Shown here one piece after another: positions 1 through 11,639 of a stretch of DNA of 64,000 bases. The position numbers were made by a program, and so were the translations under genes. The stretch's first letter is position 1; each line of letters starts with the position of its first letter. The notes beneath the pieces were generated by a model, which saw only the letters and a program-made list of their open reading frames with translations, was not told where the DNA came from and did no database searches. This DNA is from Dastarcus helophoroides. Taxonomy: Eukaryota; Arthropoda; Insecta; Coleoptera; Bothrideridae. The stretch covers positions 17,324,553 to 17,388,552 of the forward strand of contig CM053335.1 in assembly GCA_028583605.1 (NCBI GenBank), in the 5' to 3' direction.

Positions 1-89
1 ATCGTGGTGTTAACATTTAAAAAACAAAGCATTTTAATTATGGTTAATTTATTAAAAAAAAAATAAATTTTAATGACACCCGAATGAGT

Positions 90-2500
90 GTTTAGGAGCA
101 CTTTGGCAATCGAAGGCAGTTCTTTAATAGACATGTGACAACAAACTTCCACAAAACCATATTTGCACGTATGTGCGCAAACGACAACGTTACCTGTACA
201 AACCTCTTATAGGTTACAATCCTTTCTTATTAGAATTGGCATTACCGACACTTATACACCCAAAGAAAATCGTTATTTATGCAAACCGACACCAAGGGCT
301 ATACTCTCTCGCATAAAAGCGGCACTTATCACGTTGTTTTGGTGAGGAAAAAAAGTCGACCGCGACCACTGAATTTTTTGGAAAACTCGTCCCCTGTCTT
401 ATTTCCGGGATGAAATGATAGAAAACTACCAAAATAAATAACAAAAATTTGACTATTAAATGGAAGGCGACGTCTTCTTCATCTAACAATTTATCGTAGT
501 TCTGGAAATTAAAACAAAATTTATCAAATACATTGTCATGGCACCAGAATTGCTGTTAAAACGCAATAAATGAGGTAATAGGGCACTAAATGAGACAAGG
601 AGTGAGAACAGAGGGAGTTCTTCCAGGGCCACAAGGCAACAAGCTTCCACAAAACCAGGTTCGCACTTATACACCCAAAGAAAATCGTTATTTATGCAAA
701 TCGACACCAAGGGCTATACTCTCTCGCATAAAAACGGCACTTATCACGTTGTTTTGGTGAGGAAAAAAAGTCGACCGCGACCACTGAATTTTTTGGAAAA
801 CTCGTCCCCTGTCTTACGCTTATTTCCGGGATGAAATGATAGAAAACTACCTAAATAAATAACAAAAGATTTACTATTAAATGGAAAGGGGACGTCTTCT
901 TCATCTAACAATTTATCGTAGTTCTGGAAATTAAAACAAAATTTATCAAATACATTATCATGGCACCAGAATTGCTATTTACACAGCATTAAATGAGGTA
1001 AGAGGGCACTAAATGAGACAAGGAGTGGGAGCAGAGGGAGTTCTTTCATGGCCACAAGGCAACAAGCTTCCACAAAACCAGGTTCGCACTTATACACCCA
1101 AAGAAAATCGTTATTTATGCAAATCGACACCAAGGGCTATACTCTCTCGCATAAAAACGGCACTTATCACGTTGTTTTGGTGAGGAAAAAAAGTCGACCG
1201 CGACCACTGAATTGTTTGGAAAACTCGTCCCCTGTCGTATGCTTATTTCCGGGATGAAATGATAGAAAACTACCAAAATAAATAACAAATGATTTACTAT
1301 TAAATGGAAAGGAACGTCTTCTTCATCTAACAATTTCATCGTAGTTCTGGAAACTAAAACAAAATTTATCAAATACATTATCATGGCACCAGAATTGCCA
1401 TTTACACGCATTAAATGAGGTGAGAGGGCACTAAATGAGACAAGGAGTGGAAGCAGAGGGAGTTCTTTCATGGCCACAAGGCAACAAGCTTCCACAAAAC
1501 CAGGTTCGCACTTATACACCCAAAGAAAATCGTTATTTATGCAAATCGACACCAAGGGCTATACTCTCTCCCATAAAAATGACACTTATCACGTTGTTTT
1601 GGTGAGAAAAATAAGTCGGCCGCGACCACTGAATTTTTTGGAAAACTCGTCCCCTGTCTTACGCTTATTTCCGGGATGAAATGATGGAAAACTACCTAAA
1701 TAAATAACAAAAGATTTACTATTAAATGAAAGGGGACGTCTTCTTCATCTAACAATTTATCGTAGTTCTGGAAATTGAAACAAAATTTATCGAATACATT
1801 ATCAAGGCACCAGAATTGCTATTTACACGCATAAAATGAGGTAAGAGGGCATTAAATGAGACAAGGAGTGGGAACAGAGGAGTTCTTTCATGGCCACAAG
1901 GCAACAAGCTTCCACAAAACCAGGTTCGCACTTATACACCCAAAGAAAATCGTTATTTATGAAAATCGACACCAAGGGCTATACTCTTTCACATAAAAAC
2001 GGCACTTATGACGTTTTGGTGGGGAAAAAAAGTCGACCGCGACCTCTGAATTTATTAGAAAACTTATTAGAAACTTATTAGAAAACTCGTCCTTTGTCTT
2101 ACGCTTCTTTCCGGGATGAAATGATAGAAAACTACCTAAATAAATAACAAAAGATTTACTATTAAATGAAAGGGGACGTCTTCTTTATCTAACAATTTAT
2201 CGTAGTTCTGGAAATTGAAACAAAATTAATTAAATACATTATCATGGCACCAGAATTGCTATTTACATGCATTAAATGAGGTAAGAGGGCACTAAATGGG
2301 ACAAGGAGTGGGAACAGAGGAAGTTTGTTCATGGCCACAAGCCAACAAGCTTTTACAAAACCAGGTACGCACTTATACACCCAAAGAAAATCGTTATTTA
2401 TGCAAACCGACACCAAGGGCTGTACTCTCTCGCATAAAAATGGCACCAATTACGTTTTCGTGATGAAAAAAGTCACCCAATTTTTTAAGAAAGTCTAATG
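90..2500 (+). repeat. Satellite A, array 1 (~421-bp units)
   Basis: Head-to-tail units repeat every 421-427 bp. The landmark ACTAAATGAGACAAGGAGTG recurs near 584, 1009, 1431, 1852 and, slightly altered, 2291. The first unit (about 90-480) and the last (about 2290-2500) are degenerate. Each unit carries a ~69-codon ORF on + (for example 1048-1257 and 1470-1679) and a longer one on - (1115-1555). The unit length is not a multiple of three, so the ORFs do not fuse. I regard them as chance openings or fossil coding sequence, not host genes. Confidence 0.9.
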
Positions 2501-3260
2501 ATATCCGGGAAATTTTACGAATCCATAACAATTTTCCGTGCACAAATGTATGAACTTGAGAGAAGTGCCTGCGATCTTAATTTCTTGTTGGGAAATTGAA
2601 TTAAAATTCAGTTTTTTGAGCTTAGTATTGTAACATGATAACAATAAGATCTAAGAGAGAAACAATTTTTCGTAATCGTCTTTAAAAAGTTGGTCTCATT
2701 TGGTGACTCATCAATTCTAACAACTATAAACATTTGAAGGTGTGTTTGTCTGTCTGTCCGCTTTATGGTTTAATAACTCAAGGGATTTTGACGAAAATTG
2801 GTATAGACATACCTTCGTAAAACGAAATCGTTAATAGAATACGTTTTATCCCGAAAAACTCTTCCAGATGCTCCCAAATTGATATAATCTTAATTTGGGA
2901 GCATACTATATCCAGAAAGAGTAAATAACCTTTCCCCATGATTCATCTAAATATATGATCAGACAGCGAAGACAGTTTCACTTAAGGATATGTCACACCG
3001 CCTTAGTGTACTGTCACATGTGGAATTCTTTTGATATAACAGTCTGACAGTGTCATCTAATGCGAAAGGGCGCAACTTTGCTGCGCCCAACATTAAACTG
3101 GAGACGCGCTGCGAGGCAGCGAAATATGCATATGATCACATCAACGAATTTGAACAAAACATCATTCTGCAATCCGCACGAATTCCCTAAAGCTGTGCAC
3201 AGCTGATTACGTTAGTTCTATTATGTTTATACCAATTTATTGTTATAAATAAGAAAGTAT
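2500..3260. other. Intergenic, no gene recognised
   Basis: AT-rich sequence without a credible ORF. Around 2735-2815 there is a TGTTTGTCTGTCTGTCCG-type stretch followed by text like the dispersed repeats common in insect genomes; a related stretch occurs near 53595. A 13-bp-arm hairpin lies at 2868-2904. Confidence 0.5.
2868..2904. repeat. Perfect hairpin, 13-bp arms
   Basis: ATGCTCCCAAATT at 2868-2880 is exactly complementary to AATTTGGGAGCAT at 2892-2904, with an 11-nt loop. No partner feature suggests a function. Confidence 0.75.
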
Positions 3261-4085
3261 GATTAACATCACCATCTAACGCTATCGTAGAACAATCTGG
3301 TTCTTAAAACCAGAAACGAATAAAACTTTAAAACAAAACAGATTGATTTTCGATAGTTTTGGATTTGAAGTTTTGTCGCTTTGTTTTTCCTCTGTAAAAA
3401 GTTATTTTTTTGAAGAATAATAAAATAAATAAAAAATAAAATAATAGTTCTATTATTCATTGTTGCCACTACTAATAACGGAAATGAAATTATGAAAAAT
3501 ACGATGACCGTCAGGACGAACCCAGCCGTGAAGTTGGTGTGACAATGTAGCACATTTCGTCGCTTTCCGTAACGTTTCAACAAAACACAAAACATAAAAA
3601 GAAAGTGAGGGCGACTGACAAACGGCCACATTGGCCGACTTTAAATATGGACGTCAGTGTTTGCCGCGGATCTGCGGTGGCGGCGACCCAGGACAACGTA
3701 TTTTGTCCTTTAGACCGCAACGTTTCCCGCTTAAAATGATAGCGGTCACTGGATTTCTACGATCCCGAACAACGACTTCCGCACCCAATTCTACGACTAT
3801 TGTTATTCGTTCGATTCTTTTCAGAAACTCGTTACATTACGATTGAAATCGTCGTGGGGAAACTTTCGGCCTTCGCAGAAAGTAGTGACCGTTGCGAGTT
3901 TCTTAAACAAATTCCATTAGCGAGACTTAGCTTAATGCTTGGTCTTGCTCATTTAGGTCATCTCATATAAAAAATTGGTTTAAAAAGACAGTTAGGTAAA
4001 TGTATGATATTTTTTAAAGATATTTTAGGTACTTAAATATAATTCAAAGCGTATTTGTTAGGATTTTTAATGTTGCTTAAATATT
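3260..4085. other. Unique-looking stretch with GC-richer island
   Basis: A GC-richer island at about 3600-3900 contains short ORFs on both strands (71 codons + at 3631-3846; 120 codons - at 3269-3631). Neither shows a recognisable domain. TTTAAATATGG near 3640 could be a TATA-like element, but nothing confirms a transcript. Confidence 0.35.
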
Positions 4086-4246
4086 TTGACATTTTCAACC
4101 CTACCGTGTGGGGTTGATTATTTTGGCATATTTGGTTGCCACCACTTTAGTGTACACGTCGCCTCTTTTCATTTGATACCTTACAAGCTACCCCACCGCT
4201 CCCGCTTTTCTGACAATTTGCTATCAAAAGCTGTGACACCACTTTC

Positions 4247-4320
4247 GATCCAGAACCGGTCGATATGACTACTAGGATTAAATGATCCAGAACCGGTCGA
4301 TATGACTACTGGGATTAAAT
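4247..4320 (+). repeat. 37-bp tandem duplication
   Basis: Two copies of a 37-bp unit starting GATCCAGAACCGGTCGATAT, 4247-4283 and 4284-4320, differing at one base. It lies inside dispersed repeat B copy 1. Confidence 0.9.
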
Positions 4321-4418
4321 GAGAGATGAAATGGATTTCCGATCACGCTCAACATTCTGGTTCACTGTTGGCGCTCATTTGAGCTCTCGCGACCGACTAA
4401 CGTAACCATGACTGCGCG

Positions 4419-4459
4419 TGACCTTGACTGCACGTGACCTTGACTACACATGACCTTAT
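4419..4459 (+). repeat. 16-bp repeat bearing TGACCTTGA motifs
   Basis: TGACCTTGA occurs at 4419-4427 and 4435-4443, and TGACCTTAT at 4451-4459, exactly 16 bp apart. TGACCTTGA is the complement of TCAAGGTCA, the extended half-site bound by FTZ-F1/ERR-type monomeric nuclear receptors. Binding is inference only. Confidence 0.6.
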
Positions 4460-4689
4460 TAGGCGTTTTCCATCGTCCGAAAATCATTTTCAAGCTTGAA
4501 AATCAGATGCTTGCCTTAGTTGATGGAAAACAAACCACCGAGTATTGTCGATAGTTTCTCAGAACGATTTCATTTCGATTTGTTCCTGATTCTCCCTAAT
4601 TATAACCTAATTGGGAGAAATTTTAAAGCTGTTTAGATTTTTTCTTGATATGATTGTGTGTAATGCGATGCTTTTAAAATGAATTCTAG

Positions 4690-5040
4690 TTAAAAGTCAT
4701 TTATATAATTTAAAGTATTTAATTAAGATCAAACTAGTTGAAAATAGCTTTTTAAAAAATTTACTTTATTGAACACAACACTTTCATTTGGTTGAGCTCG
4801 CATTAAGGGCGAACTTTCTAGTTATTACTAATAAGATCTGACGAAAATTAAGCTACGAACTATGATTATATTAATTTGAAATACGCTAAGAATCAAAAGG
4901 TTGCGTTAGATGCACTCCATCAGGTTCTGGTCTAAACAAAACATAAGAAGGCGATAAGGTCTCAAAACTATGCGGTCATTCCTCCTAACTTCGGGAATAC
5001 GTCGAATATAACTATATTTGTTACATAAGAGATCTTAAAC
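4690..5040. other. Intergenic, nothing recognised
   Basis: AT-rich sequence between two copies of dispersed repeat B. No ORF, repeat or RNA gene was seen. Confidence 0.5.
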
Positions 5041-5915
5041 GCAGCCTGTTTGGGTTCATTTGTAGTGAGTCTTTCGACAATTCGAATCTTAGTGTTTAAG
5101 GTTGATTATTTTGGCATACTTCGTTGCCACCATTTCATTTTAGTTGTCTCGCCCTTTCATTTGATACCTCACAAGCTACCCCACCTCCCCTACTTCTTTG
5201 GCAATATGCCATCCAAAGCGGTGACGTCACTTCCGATCTAGAATCCCCCTGATAGAATTGATTGAGAAGTTGATTTCTGGTGACCCTGAACATCCTTCCT
5301 TACTATCGGCGCCTACTTATGTTCGCAAATCATTTCCGAGCGTGAAAGTCAGACGCTTTTTTTCACATTTTTTCGGGCCGTTATAGGCCTCAGATTCAAA
5401 ATCCTTTGTAACTTTCACAAGTTTGTTCGAATCTCAGTCAGCATTATTTATCTGGCCTTTGTAGTTAGGCTCAACATCTGACCTACACTCGTCCCTTCCA
5501 GATCTTCTGGTCTTAATGTTTCTTTGCATTCAGATTATATCAGTATCTGGCAAGGTTTGGACGGACACATACAATGTGTAAACTTGTTTCCTTTTCAGTC
5601 GCACACAGTCAACATCGGTTGCTTTCTGCTAGGTTGAGTTTAACGCTGTGGCCACGGGAACTTGAAAGTTCCCGTGGCACTAAACAGACCTAGTGCTTTA
5701 CCTAGTCTGCTTTTATTCATTGCACTAGGTACTTCAGCCCTTGATTGCCAGGGTATATTTATCAGACGTTTACTTGACCGAAAACAAACTAAGGAATATT
5801 GTCGATTGTTTCTCATAAATATTTGATTTTGATTTGTTCCTGATTCCTCCCGGTTCCCCACAATTATGACCCAATTAGGGGAAATTTTAGGATATTTTCT
5901 TGTACAATTGTGTGT
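5041..5915 (+). repeat. Dispersed repeat B, copy 2
   Basis: Aligns almost end to end with 8970-9850: both open with GCAG-CTGTTTGGGTTCATTT, share GGCATACTTYGTTGCCACCA and continue to the ATTGTGTGT tail. It contains a perfect 13-bp-arm hairpin at 5651-5678. The copy ends where satellite A array 2 begins (about 5915), so the satellite or this repeat was joined here. Confidence 0.85.
5651..5678. repeat. Perfect hairpin, 13-bp arms, 2-nt loop
   Basis: GCCACGGGAACTT at 5651-5663 pairs with AAGTTCCCGTGGC at 5666-5678. It lies inside dispersed repeat B copy 2. The equivalent position in copy 3 (about 9588-9602) keeps only one arm. Confidence 0.8.
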
Positions 5916-7613
5916 ACTAAACGAGACAAGGGGTGGTAGCAGAGGGAGTTCTTTCATGGCTACAAGGCGACAAGCTTCCACAAAACCAGGTTCGCATTTA
6001 TACACCCAAAGAAAATCGTTATTTATGAAAATCGACACCAAGGGCTATACTCTCTCGCATAAAAACGGCACTTATCACGTTTTGGTAGGGAAAAAAAGTC
6101 GACCGCGACCACTGAATTTATTAGAAAACTCGTCCCCTGTTTTACGCTTATTCCGGGATGAAATGATAGAAAACTACCAAAATAAATAAATGATTTACTA
6201 TTAAATGAAAGGGGACGTCTTCTTCATCTAACAATCTATCGTAGTTCTGGAAATTAAAGCAAAATTTATCAAATACATTATCATGGCACTAGAATTGCTA
6301 TTTACACGCAAGCTTCCACAAAACCAGGTTCGCACTTATACGCCCAAAGAAAATTATTATTTATACAAACCGACACCAAAGGCTGTACTCTCTCACATAA
6401 AAACGGCACTTATCACGTTTTGGTGAGAAAAAAAGTCGATCGCGACAACTGATTTTTTTGGAAAACTCTTCCCCTGTCTTACGCTTATTTCCGGGATGAA
6501 ATGATAAAAATCTATCAAAATAAATAACAAAAGATTCACTGTTAAACGGAAGAGGACGTCTTCTTCATCTAATAATTTATCGTAGTACTGGAAATTAAAA
6601 AAAACTTATCAAAAACATTATCATGGCACCAGAATTGCTGTTTACACGCATTAAATGAGATGAAAAGGCACTAAACGTGGCAAGGGGTGGTAGCAGGGGA
6701 AGTTCTTTCATGGCCACAAGGCGACAATCTTCCACAAAACCAGGTTCGCACTTATACACCCAAAGAAAATCGTTATTTATGCAAATCGACACCAAGGGCT
6801 ATACTCTCTCGCATAAAAACGGCACTTATCGCGTTGTTTTGGTGCGGAAAAAAAGTCGACCGCGACCACTGAATTTTTTGGAAAACTCGTCCCCTGTCTT
6901 ACGCTTATTTCCGGGATGAAATGATAGAAAACTACCCAAATAAATAACAAAAGATTTACTATTAAATGGAAGGGGACGTCTTCTTCTATCTAACAATTTA
7001 TCGTAGTTCTGGAAATTGAAACAAAATTTATCGAATACATTATCAAGGCACCAGAATTGCTATTTACACGCATTAAATGAGGTGAGCGGGCAGTAAATGA
7101 GACAAGGAGTAGGAGCAGAGGGAGTTCGTTTATGGCCACGAGCCAACAAGCTTTTACAAAACCAGGTTCGCACTTATACGCCCAAAGAAAATCATTATTT
7201 ATGCAAATCGACACAAAGGGCCGTACTCTCTCGCATAAAAACGGCAGGCTATTACGTTTTGGTAAGAAAAAAAGTCGACCGCAACCATTGTTTTAAAAAA
7301 CTCGTCTTCTGACTTACGCTTATTTCCGGAATGAAATGATAAAAACTACCAAAATAAATAACAAAAAGTTCACTATTAAACAGAAGGGGACGTCTTCTTC
7401 ATCTGACAATTCATCATAGTTCTGGAAATTGAAAAAACTTATCAAAAATATTATTATGCCACCAGAATTGCTGTTTACACTCATTAAATGAGATAAAAGG
7501 GTACTAAATGAGAGAAAGGGTGCTAGCAGAGGGAGTTCTTTCATGGCCGCAAAGCGACAAGCTTCCTCAAAACCAGGTTCGCACGTATGCGTCCAAAAGG
7601 AAAACGTTATTTA

Positions 7614-8285
7614 CTACCTTGATCAAAAAGTTCCCGAAATAACCACCGTGTAGCGCTCCCATCGTTTCGACTTGAGTTTTGTTTTTTTTATTAAGTTGGT
7701 ACATCCTGTTGTTGATATTCCCTCCAAATCTTAGCATCTAAGCTTGACATTTGCAAAAGTTACGTAGCCAAGAGTGCATCTATCTCTGTGTGTGTTGGCG
7801 ATTTTTTACAATTTTAGAAAGAGTATTATTTGGGCGTTATGAGACGTTTGCGTGAAGCAATTCGCCGAAAGAGACCAGAATTGTGGGCAAAAAACTCATG
7901 GATTTTGCACCATGATAACGCAGCAGTCGCACAACGCCATCATTATGCGTAATTTTTTGACGAAAAATGCAACAAATACCATCCAACAGCCACCGAATTC
8001 ACCTGATTTGGCTCCCTGTGACTTCTTTCTGTTCAATCGAATTAAAAAACCATTACGGGGAACGCGTTTCAGCAGCCGAGAGAAAGTAATGGAAAAATCG
8101 CAGGAAGCACTGATGGGCATACCGAAAACCGAATATAAAATATGTTTCGAGGATTGGATCAAGCGCTGGCATAAGTGTGTTGCAGTAAATGGGGATTACT
8201 TTGAAGGGAACAATATAGATTTAGATGAATAAACTTGTATTTTTAATTTTCTGAATAAATTCCGGGAACTTTTTGATCAAGGTAG
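7614..8285 (+). mobile_element. Mariner-like element, internally deleted (672 bp)
   Basis: Terminal inverted repeats are CTACCTTGATCAAAAAGTTC (7614 onward) and its complement ending at 8285, with a TA target duplication at 7612-7613 and 8286-8287. Removing the element restores a continuous satellite A unit, so the insertion is exact. Full-length mariners are about 1.3 kb. Here the 5' non-coding part is joined to the last ~140 codons of the transposase, which removes the DNA-binding domain and the first catalytic Asp. It cannot encode active transposase, but intact ends could still be mobilised in trans. Confidence 0.93.
7820..8232 (+). pseudogene. Mariner transposase, C-terminal remnant
   Basis: The translation shows LHHDNA near 7903-7920 (second catalytic Asp region) and, after a frame change near 7945, NSPDLAPCDFFLF (third Asp region, about 7995-8033). 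It then continues as an open frame to the stop at 8230-8232. The frame change and the missing N-terminal two thirds make it a pseudogene. The order D-D34D-like is typical of mariner/Tc1 family DDE transposases. Confidence 0.88.
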
Positions 8286-8399
8286 TATACAAACCGACAC
8301 CAAGGGCTATACTCTCTCGCATAAAAACCGCATCTATCACGTTTTCGTGAGAAAAAAAAGTCGACCGCGACTATTCAATTTTTTGGAAAACTCGTCCCC

Positions 8400-8513
8400 T
8401 GTCTGAATGGTTACCCCCAATCGTAATGACTATCCCCTACGTTAATGACAACCCCCTATCTTAATGATTACACCCTATTTTAACGACTACCCCCTATCTT
8501 AATGACTACTATC
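8400..8513 (+). repeat. ~20-bp tandem repeat
   Basis: About five imperfect copies of TTAATGACTACCCCCTATC directly downstream of the satellite A array. Confidence 0.85.
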
Positions 8514-8661
8514 CAAACACCTCGACACGCGGTAGCAACTGCAGAGTGTTTGCACTGCAATTGGCTTGTCTGCATAAGTAAACAATTAGTTCGATGAGAT
8601 AACAACAGATGATGCAAATGTATGTGCGTATCGTCCTAATACGTTGACATATAATACACCG

Positions 8662-8920
8662 ATTCAAAGTCTATTGGCACCTATAACTCCTGTCGTTCTC
8701 GGGGACTTAATGACTCAGTAATAAGGATTGACAACGCAATTTTCCACGGTACGAGATTTTCCTGCAACTGAAGGTTCTCCAGCATCCGTGTTGTTTACTC
8801 AACAAAGATAAAAAAACAAAAAATACGGGCGGGGTTGATATATTCAAAGTCTATTGGCATTTATAACCCTTGTCGTTCTCGGGGACTTAATGACTCACTA
8901 ATAAGGATTGACAACGCAAT
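8662..8920 (+). repeat. 79-bp direct repeat, copies 180 bp apart
   Basis: A 79-bp block starting ATTCAAAGTCTATTGGCA and ending GACAACGCAAT is present at 8662-8740 and 8842-8920 with few differences. The spacer holds no ORF. Confidence 0.85.
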
Positions 8921-8969
8921 CTTCAACGATTAAAATGGTTTATATAATTTAATGCAAATTGGTTAAATA

Positions 8970-9850
8970 ACGCAGTCTGTTTGGGTTCATTTTAGTTAGT
9001 CTTTCGACATTTCGAATCTTAGTGTTTAAGGTTGATTATTTTGGCATACTTTGTTGCCACCATTTCATTTTAGTTGTCTCGACCCTTCATTTGATACCTC
9101 ACAAGCTACCCCACCTCTCCTACTTCTTTGGCAACATGCCGTTCGAAGCGGTAACACCACTTCCGATCTAGAATCCCCCTGATACAATTGGGATTAAATA
9201 GGAAATTGATTTCTGGTCTCTTTGAACATCCTTCCTCGTTATAGGCGCCTATTTACGTGTTTCCCATTGTTCGAGAATCATTTTCGAGCTCGAAGATCAG
9301 ACGCTTTTTTTTTCACATTTTGTAGGGCCGTTGTAGGTCACTTAGATTAAAATCCTTTATAAGTTTCACAAGTTTGTTCGAATCTCAGTCAGCATTATTA
9401 TATATTATAGTCAGGCTCAACATCTGACCTGCACTCACTCCTTCCGGATCTTCTGGTCTTTGCCAGTCAGATTATATCTGTATCTGGCAAGATTTGGTCA
9501 AGCATATACAATGTGTAAATTTGTTTCCTTTTCAGTCCCACACAGTTAACCATCGGTAGCCTTCTGCTAGGTTGAGTTGAACCCTTTAAAGTTCCCATGG
9601 CCACTGGACATAGCGTTTTGCTTGGTCTGTTTTTATTCATTGTAAGAAGACTTCAGCCCTTGATGGCAAGGGTTTATTTATCAGAAGCTTACTTGACCAA
9701 AAACAAACTGAGGAATATTGTCGATTGTTTCTCATTAATATTTGATTTCAATTTGTTCCTGATTCCCCCCGATTCCCCCTAATTAGGGGAAATTTCAAAA
9801 CTCTTTGGATATTTTATTGATAGATTGTGTGTTCTGCAATGTTTTCAAAA
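8970..9850 (+). repeat. Dispersed repeat B, copy 3
   Basis: Homologous along its length to 5041-5915, same orientation, with small indels. A 61-codon ORF at 9597-9782 is not conserved in copy 2 and is not proposed as a gene. Confidence 0.85.
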
Positions 9851-11235
9851 TGATTTCTAAATAAAATTATCTCATCAATCTGCTGCTGTGTGGCCGACTT
9901 GACGGTGCCCCCAGCGCAAATTCGCCCCCGCAACGAAAACTATTCATCAGAAATGTCCTAGTAACGGCTGCGTATTCAAGAATGCCAAAGGGTCGGTTTC
10001 ATGGAATGGTGAGCTTCTAGATGTTTACCTTAAACTTCGAGGAACGGATGTCGAGAATTTTAAACTTCCGGTGTGATTCGACGGCGGAATTTCCACCATA
10101 AATATGCCCTTTGGTTATTAATTTCGGGAAAACAATTTTCGTGCATTTGGCCGGAACGTTGTTTGAACTCAAAACGAGAGAGGTGACGCTTTTGGGTCGA
10201 CGCTTTGTACGAGCATTGTGCAGATTTTCATTATTATTTAAATTCGTATTTAGGGCTTTTATATAACAATTCGAAAGGACAGCGATTGGGTTGATTGGTC
10301 GAGTTGTTAAAATTATTGATCATTATGATTAAAATTAACGTTCAAATTGTGTAAATTTACTCAATGATGGGTACGTTCGATTGTCAGCCTAACAAATTTT
10401 TAAAGTGAAGACTTCTTTAGACGTGTTGATCGTTTTTTTTTAGATATGGGGTAAATTTGTGGTTTTACGTGACAATCAAGAGTTGCCAACACGATCTTGT
10501 TCGGCACATGTTCTTGTGGAATTCTCCAGAAGAGAGAAATCTCTCTACTGCCTTTCCCTCTCCCATCAGAGGGTGTCCTGTCTGCCTGGTCAACCCTCGA
10601 CATTTATACCAATATACACGAAAAGAGACCGTGAATAAAACCACATTTAAAAGCAAGAAACAAGCTTATTATTTCTTCTGGTGCTTCGAGTACGATCAAG
10701 TCAAATATTTTAAACAATCTAATGTTAACAATATACTATACTGTTATCAACAATATACTATAATGTCAACATTAGAGAATGTTGCAGTGTTATTTCCTGC
10801 TTTTTAGTTTTCACTTGTGTCGGCAGTCTCCAAGTCTGAGTACGTATATCTTATTGCGCCACAGGTGCTCAATTCTTAATCAGTTTTTGAGACTCGCAAT
10901 CGTAACAATTGGAAATGATTTGTTAAATTATGTAAATAGATCTACGAAGCATCATTTTTATGACTGTACGTATAATCAGCGTCATTTTTAAGAAACATTT
11001 TGCCACCCTATCCATTTATCTTCGTTATCTATTTAATAAAACTCTAACACTGACTGAGAGACAACGCAGCAGCCTTAACGGGTGGCTCTACAAGTATGAA
11101 ATTTTGCCCACGAAGGTTACGTATAACGTAGATAAACACTAAGAAAGGATTTTTTAAAATTCAACTTCTAAGGGCATAAAAATGGGCACTGAAATTATAA
11201 AAAAGGTAGACAATAAATAATCTGCCTGTACGCGT
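9850..11235. other. Unique-looking stretch, no gene established
   Basis: A GC-richer part (9890-10230) and short ORFs (10457-10807 +, 10400-10656 -) show no recognisable domain. Near 10595-10650 a TTTATACC and GTGAATAAA pair resembles the core of an LTR, but no terminal repeats are visible. CAATATACTATA is duplicated at about 10729 and 10751. Confidence 0.35.
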
Positions 11236-11625
11236 GAATCATATACTGAAAGTATATGACGTTAACCCATCACTTTGACTGTAGGACATATCTTTGCCAC
11301 GGTACGGCGGTATTTACTTTGCTCATCGCATTTCTTAAGTGTGTAGCCAGACGGTGATAAACCTGAGTTAATCATATACTGAAAGTATATGACGTTAACC
11401 CATCACTTTGACTGTATGACATATTCTTGCCACGGCGCGGCGGTATCTACTTTGCTTATTGCATTTCTTAAGTGTGTAGCCAGAAGGTGATAAAACTGGA
11501 AACCTGAGTTAATCATATACTGAAAGTATATGACGTTAACCCATCACTTTGACTGTATGACATATTCTTGCCACGGCGCGGCGGTATTTACTTTGCTTAT
11601 TGCATTTCTTAACCGTGCGGTGATA
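11235..11625 (+). repeat. ~137-bp tandem repeat, three copies
   Basis: Three units start with AATCATATACTGAAAGTATA at about 11237, 11372 and 11511. Each carries the short palindrome CATATACTGAAAGTATATG. The third copy is truncated at its 3' end. Differences are few, so the array is fairly young. Confidence 0.92.
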
Positions 11626-11639
11626 AAACTGGAAAACTA

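Larger units (their letters stand above)
4085..4690 (+). repeat. Dispersed repeat B, copy 1 (partial)
   Basis: Shares blocks with 5041-5915 and 8970-9850: GTTGATTATTTTGGCATA, then TTTGATACCT with ACAAGCTACCCCACC, then the GATTGTTCCTGATT-like block and a common tail ending TTTTCAAAATGATTTCTA. This copy is shortened and carries two private short tandem repeats (4247-4320 and 4419-4459). It has no coding capacity and is probably a non-autonomous mobile element or a segmental duplication. Confidence 0.75.
5917..8405 (+). repeat. Satellite A, array 2 (split by a mariner)
   Basis: Same ~421-bp unit and orientation as 90-2500; unit starts are near 5917, 6668, 7095 and 7505. One unit around 6310 is shortened by deletion. 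The last unit is interrupted by the mariner at 7614-8285 and resumes at 8286 in register. The array ends near 8405. Confidence 0.9.

Noticed and set aside
3269..3631. 120-codon - ORF
   Set aside because: AT-driven hydrophobic text, no start context, no domain, no neighbours.
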